This document shows positions 7,534 through 9,389 of a DNA stretch of 9,389 nucleotides, in pieces. Each line of letters opens with the position of its first letter. The first letter of the stretch is position 1. The translations under genes were made by a program, and so were the position numbers. Under the pieces are notes generated by a model. The model saw nothing but the letters and a program-made list of their open reading frames with translations, had not been told where the DNA came from and ran no database searches. The stretch lies in assembly GCA_964574335.1 (NCBI GenBank), contig CAZNNH010000216.1:1-9389 (forward strand), in the 5' to 3' direction. The stretch is from CAZNNH01 sp964574335. GTDB lineage: Bacteria > Acidobacteriota > Vicinamibacteria > Fen-336.

Positions 7534-7968
7534 TCACGGCCATCGGATTGCGCCCGAGTGCGGCCCGCTCCACGGCTCGCCTGACGAACGGACGTAGCGT
7601 TGGATCACGTAGCTCCAAGGTATGACGATTGGAACCAGGACTACGCCCATGAGACAAGCAGACAGCGTCTCGGAGGCGTACGAGTCTAGACCTGGCCCGA
7701 GCCACATGGGCAGCGCCGATGCGACAACCCAGATAACCTTCCAGAGGAGCTCGAAGAGCAAGAGCGGAATCATCTGAAGGGGATACCGCAGCCCAAGCAC
7801 GGACATGAGAGCAAGCGCTCCGAGGAGAGCCCGTATGACCGACGTCGGCCCAGCCACCACGTTTGGCGGTGAGATGATGTGCGGCCAAATGGTCACTGCG
7901 AGGCCTGCCGCAATGAGCAGGTACATTCCCCTAGGCAGGTAGAGCCGTAGCGTACTGGCATCACTCAT
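7534..7968 (-). CDS. Small four-helix membrane protein of unknown function (144 aa)
   Basis: The ATG at 7968 is chosen because GGGAG lies 9 nt upstream (7978-7982) and a transmembrane segment begins soon after; an upstream in-frame ATG at 8025 would place translated sequence inside the attC-like element. Four hydrophobic segments are visible, at about residues 14-34, 42-60, 65-90 and 102-124. The stretch RYPLQMIPLLLFELLWKVIW and the later GVVLVPIVIPWSY look like conserved family features, but I cannot name the family. The start is 49 nt from the inner edge of the attC1 candidate, and a structured repeat follows its stop, which fits a gene cassette. The gene ends convergently with hicBA. Confidence 0.75.
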   Translation of the reverse strand: MSDASTLRLYLPRGMYLLIAAGLAVTIWPHIISPPNVVAGPTSVIRALLGALALMSVLGLRYPLQMIPLLLFELLWKVIWVVASALPMWLGPGLDSYASETLSACLMGVVLVPIVIPWSYVIQRYVRSSGEPWSGPHSGAIRWP

Positions 7969-8016
7969 GACGTTGGACTCCCAAGATAGCCGAGGTGGAT
8001 GTGCTGCACCCTGTCC

Positions 8017-8094
8017 GCCCAACACCGAGATGAGCTGCGAGGGCCGCGCCGCGTGGTCATCGCGGACCCCGTCAGCTCCGACTGGTTGTTGAGC
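8017..8094 (-). other. attC: Candidate integron attC site (attC1)
   Basis: On the minus strand the element begins with GCTCAAC (8094-8088, fits RYYYAAC) and ends with GTTGGGC (8023-8017, fits GTTRRRY); the two are complementary at 6 of 7 positions. Inside, GAGCTG (8032-8037) pairs with CAGCTC (8073-8078), and the centre is a variable, GC-rich hairpin (CCGCG with CGCGG). Its ends match those of the element at 9198-9305 while the middle differs, the usual pattern of attC sites in one array. Orientation is inferred from that match and from the gene start 49 nt downstream. Confidence 0.5.
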
Positions 8095-8175
8095 TCAGCC
8101 GCTTCGCGGCCGAGGCGGTGCGAGCCGCCGACGTAGGCCACGCTTCCTCCGGTCGCGCCGGATCTGCAAGCGACC
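8082..8175. repeat. 94-bp dispersed repeat, copy 1
   Basis: It aligns without gaps to 9293-9386 at 84 of 94 positions. Seven of the ten differences cluster in a 16-bp stretch (8127-8142) and the rest is almost identical. It contains GCCGC-TTC-GCGGC and the inverted repeat GGTCGC...GCGACC. It overlaps the outer part of attC1 and ends exactly where the recombinase-like fragment becomes readable. Confidence 0.85.
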
Positions 8176-8325
8176 CTACCTGGGCACCCTCAAGCAGTTC
8201 GACGGGTTCCTGAACCAGCGCCCGCTGGCAGGCTCCTCCGCCGAGGACGTGACGAGGTATCTCACCCACCTGGCCGAGAAGGGGAAGAGCGACTCGACCA
8301 TCCACGTCGCCACCTACGCCCTTGC
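8166..8325 (+). pseudogene. Fragment of a tyrosine recombinase (N-terminal core-binding domain)
   Basis: Reading TGC AAG CGA from about 8165 gives CKRPYLGTLKQFDGFLNQRP, then AEDVTRYLTHLAEKG and STIHVATYAL. This is the pattern of the SAM-like N-terminal domain of phage-integrase-family proteins: a leading helix with TL..F..FL, then DV..YL..L, then S.STI....YAL. No start codon is evident, and the frame runs into a stop at 8338 just where the inverted-repeat element begins; the catalytic domain (R, H-x-x-R, Y) is absent. It is therefore a remnant, apparently cut by the insertion at its right. It is unlikely to be an integron integrase, since it runs opposite to the expected array direction. Confidence 0.5.
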
Positions 8326-8337
8326 TAGCACTCACGC

Positions 8338-8527
8338 TAATTCGTGATCCACCACGGGGTTTAGTCGCGGTGATCCACCGGCGAGCATGGGCAGCGAAAA
8401 CGATAGGTGGGGGAACCACGGTGGCGGCCAAGCCCTGCTGGCTGTGTCGGGTGGGCGCGCGCTGCGGGCGCGGACGATGAGCCGTCTCTCGCGCTGTGTC
8501 GCGGTGTTCGTGGTGGATCACGAATGA
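8338..8527. mobile_element. Short element bounded by 17-bp perfect inverted repeats (IS remnant or MITE)
   Basis: ATTCGTGATCCACCACG at 8340-8356 is the exact reverse complement of 8509-8525, and pairing extends at 19 of 20 positions when flanks are included. A second copy of the inner unit GTGATCCACC lies at 8370-8379, as direct repeat of the one at 8344-8353. Repeated subterminal units of this kind occur at ends of IS21-family elements, but that is too little to assign a family. No transposase is present. The only internal frame is a 46-codon ORF (8387-8527) ending inside the right repeat, probably meaningless. I see no clear target-site duplication. Confidence 0.6.
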
Positions 8528-8671
8528 GAGATGCTCGTGACTCTGCGAAGAACTCAACAGCCCATCAGATACCGCGAATGCCGCCCCATCCATTGTCGCG
8601 ATCACCCTGACCACCGCCGGGGGTGCCCCGCCCCAGATTCAATGACCCAAGCGCCGAATGGCCGCGGCTGA
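8528..8671. other. Non-coding stretch between the IS-like element and the attC-like hairpin
   Basis: I see no gene, repeat or promoter that I can support here. Reading frames crossing it have no ribosome site and no protein-like composition. Confidence 0.4.
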
Positions 8672-8755
8672 GTCCAACGCGGGCCTTCCGCAGCCCACGT
8701 CACTCGCGCGGTGGAGCCTCACTCACCGGTAGCTGCGGAACGCCCGCTGTTTGTC
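8672..8755 (-). repeat. Long imperfect hairpin over a gene 3' end, candidate attC site
   Basis: AAC-GCGGGC-C-TTCCGCAGC (8676-8694) faces GCTGCGGAA-C-GCCCGC-T-GTT (8732-8751): 18 paired bases with one mismatch and one bulged base around a 37-nt loop. On the minus strand the right-hand core is GTTGGAC (fits GTTRRRY), while the other end, GACAAAC, misses RYYYAAC at two positions. It covers the last 18 codons and stop of the gene at 8700-9185, as attC sites sometimes do at the end of a cassette gene. Confidence 0.4.
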
Positions 8756-9185
8756 CGCCGGCTCGCTGCTCTTCGCAACGGCTGGCGGGCCGCTTCAGCC
8801 ATGCCCGGATGCTGTTGGCCGCGCCCTGCGTCGTGCCGCCGACACCTGGGAGGTTCACCCAGCTCCCGGTCGTCAGCTTGAGACTAACACCGCCATCCTT
8901 CTCCCACGTGACAGATTGGATCTGCGATCTGGGATACTTCCTTTCCCACCAGAACTTGGCGACATGGAGAGCCTCGTCGCTGAGAACAACGCGGAGAGTC
9001 AGCGCCTCTATGATGGCCGCCACGGCGAAGAGTGCGCAGGCTCCCATGCCGAGTGAGATCAGACCGGCACCGAGCTGCAAGAAGCAGACTACGGAGCCTA
9101 CGATGAAGCCCAGGGCTATTAGGATGACCACGATCGTGGTCCATCGTGTAGGGCGCAGCGTCTTCTCAGGCGTGCGGCTCGTCAT
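8700..9185 (-). CDS. Small membrane-anchored protein with PH-like C-terminal domain (161 aa)
   Basis: Function unknown. Two hydrophobic segments at about residues 17-37 (TIVVILIALGFIVGSVVCFL) and 41-63 are followed by a soluble part with the pattern LSDEALHVAKFWWERKYPRS, then IQSVTWEKDG and GVSLKLTTGSWVNLPG. This resembles the bacterial PH-like domain found in small two-helix membrane proteins, though I assign it only tentatively. The ATG at 9185 has a weak AGG close by and lies 12 nt from the inner edge of the attC2 candidate. The last 18 residues are encoded by one arm and loop of a long hairpin, so the C-terminus may be an extension read into a recombination site. Position and orientation fit a gene cassette; alternatively it is an ordinary small membrane gene. 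Confidence 0.7.
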   Translation of the reverse strand: MTSRTPEKTLRPTRWTTIVVILIALGFIVGSVVCFLQLGAGLISLGMGACALFAVAAIIEALTLRVVLSDEALHVAKFWWERKYPRSQIQSVTWEKDGGVSLKLTTGSWVNLPGVGGTTQGAANSIRAWLKRPASRCEEQRAGGQTAGVPQLPVSEAPPRE

Positions 9186-9197
9186 GTGCCTGTGTCC

Positions 9198-9305
9198 GGC
9201 GACCGCTCCAGATAAGCTGCGAGGCGCGAATGAGTGAAGCGGGCCCGCGTAGCGGGCCCACCTGCAAGGCTCTTGCGCATCGTCAGCTTCATCTGGTTGT
9301 TGAAC
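9198..9305 (-). other. attC: Candidate integron attC site (attC2)
   Basis: On the minus strand it opens with GTTCAAC (9305-9299, fits RYYYAAC), followed by AA as in many attC sites. CCAGATGAAGCTG (9296-9284) pairs with CAGCTTATCTGG (9219-9208), leaving one unpaired G, the extrahelical base expected in the L'' arm. Pairing continues inward through CG and GCGC. The centre is a perfect 8-bp hairpin, GGGCCCGC (9241-9248) with GCGGGCCC (9252-9259). The closing core GGTCGCC (9204-9198) is a poor GTTRRRY, which weakens the call. Confidence 0.5.
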
Positions 9306-9386
9306 TCAGCCGCTTCGCGGCGGAGGCGGTGCGAGCATCCGCCGTGAGCGAAGCTTCCTCCGGTCGCTCCGGATCTGCAAGCGACC
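9293..9386. repeat. 94-bp dispersed repeat, copy 2
   Basis: Partner of 8082-8175, ungapped and 84 of 94 identical. In this copy the central part forms a stronger hairpin: GCTTCGC-GGCGGA with TCCGCC-gtga-GCGAAGC, plus GGTCGCT facing AGCGACC near the end. It reaches to within 3 bases of the window edge, so it may continue outside. Confidence 0.85.
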
Positions 9387-9389
9387 TTG

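Noticed and set aside
6803..7888. 361-codon minus-strand open frame across hicBA and the following region
   Set aside because: It runs antisense to both hicB and hicA, which have clear family motifs, and its translation is low in hydrophobic order and rich in Arg/Ser. High GC content produces such long shadow frames.
8407..8610. 67-codon plus-strand open frame starting inside the inverted-repeat element
   Set aside because: It crosses the right terminal repeat, has no ribosome site and no protein-like pattern.
9241..9259. GGGCCCGC/GCGGGCCC hairpin as a transcription terminator
   Set aside because: There is no T-run on either side, and it sits at the centre of a larger palindrome that better explains it as the variable part of an attC-like site.
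1..9389. CRISPR array, rRNA or tRNA genes
   Set aside because: No regularly spaced short repeats were seen. I recognised no tRNA cloverleaf or rRNA signature on either strand.

Overview
This is a high-GC bacterial window with dense, short-spaced genes, export signals on most of the long proteins, frequent GTG/TTG (and one CTG) starts, and a sigma70-like promoter of the form TTGACG-N17-TAGAGT. It looks like chromosomal DNA of a free-living, probably soil or sediment bacterium. The set of secreted YVTN/phosphoesterase, serine hydrolase and gamma-glutamyltransferase-like enzymes would suit Acidobacteriota, Myxococcota or a similar lineage, but nothing here fixes the phylum.

Left part (1-6788), conventional genes for exported proteins. 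A beta-propeller/phosphoesterase fusion enters from the left edge with its true start outside the window. A small secreted protein of unknown function (TTG start at 2681) follows, with its own promoter and a leader of about 145 nt. Facing them on the minus strand is a two-gene operon: an exported gamma-glutamyltransferase-family protein (ATG at 6788) and an exported beta-lactamase-like serine hydrolase with a DUF3471-type C-terminus. The two overlap by 11 nt and are probably translationally coupled. The GGT-like protein keeps the self-processing threonine but has lost the residues that hold the gamma-glutamyl group in classical enzymes, so its substrate is probably different.

Middle (6926-7397), a hicB-hicA toxin-antitoxin pair on the plus strand. 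The toxin is easily missed because its only plausible start is a CTG, overlapping the hicB stop and placed 7 nt after a GGAG.

Right part (about 7440-9389), the accessory region. Two small membrane-protein genes on the minus strand each begin shortly after an imperfect palindrome whose ends fit the integron attC core sites (RYYYAAC/GTTRRRY) and whose middle is variable. A 94-bp segment, 84/94 identical between copies, directly abuts both palindromes. Further attC-like hairpins lie at the 3' end of each of these two genes. Between the genes are a fragment resembling the N-terminal domain of a tyrosine recombinase and a roughly 190-bp element bounded by 17-bp perfect inverted repeats, which looks like an IS remnant or MITE. 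My reading is a fragment of an integron gene-cassette array read right to left, with no integrase gene inside the window; intI/attI, if present, should lie to the right. This is inferred from sequence patterns by eye and needs a covariance-model search.
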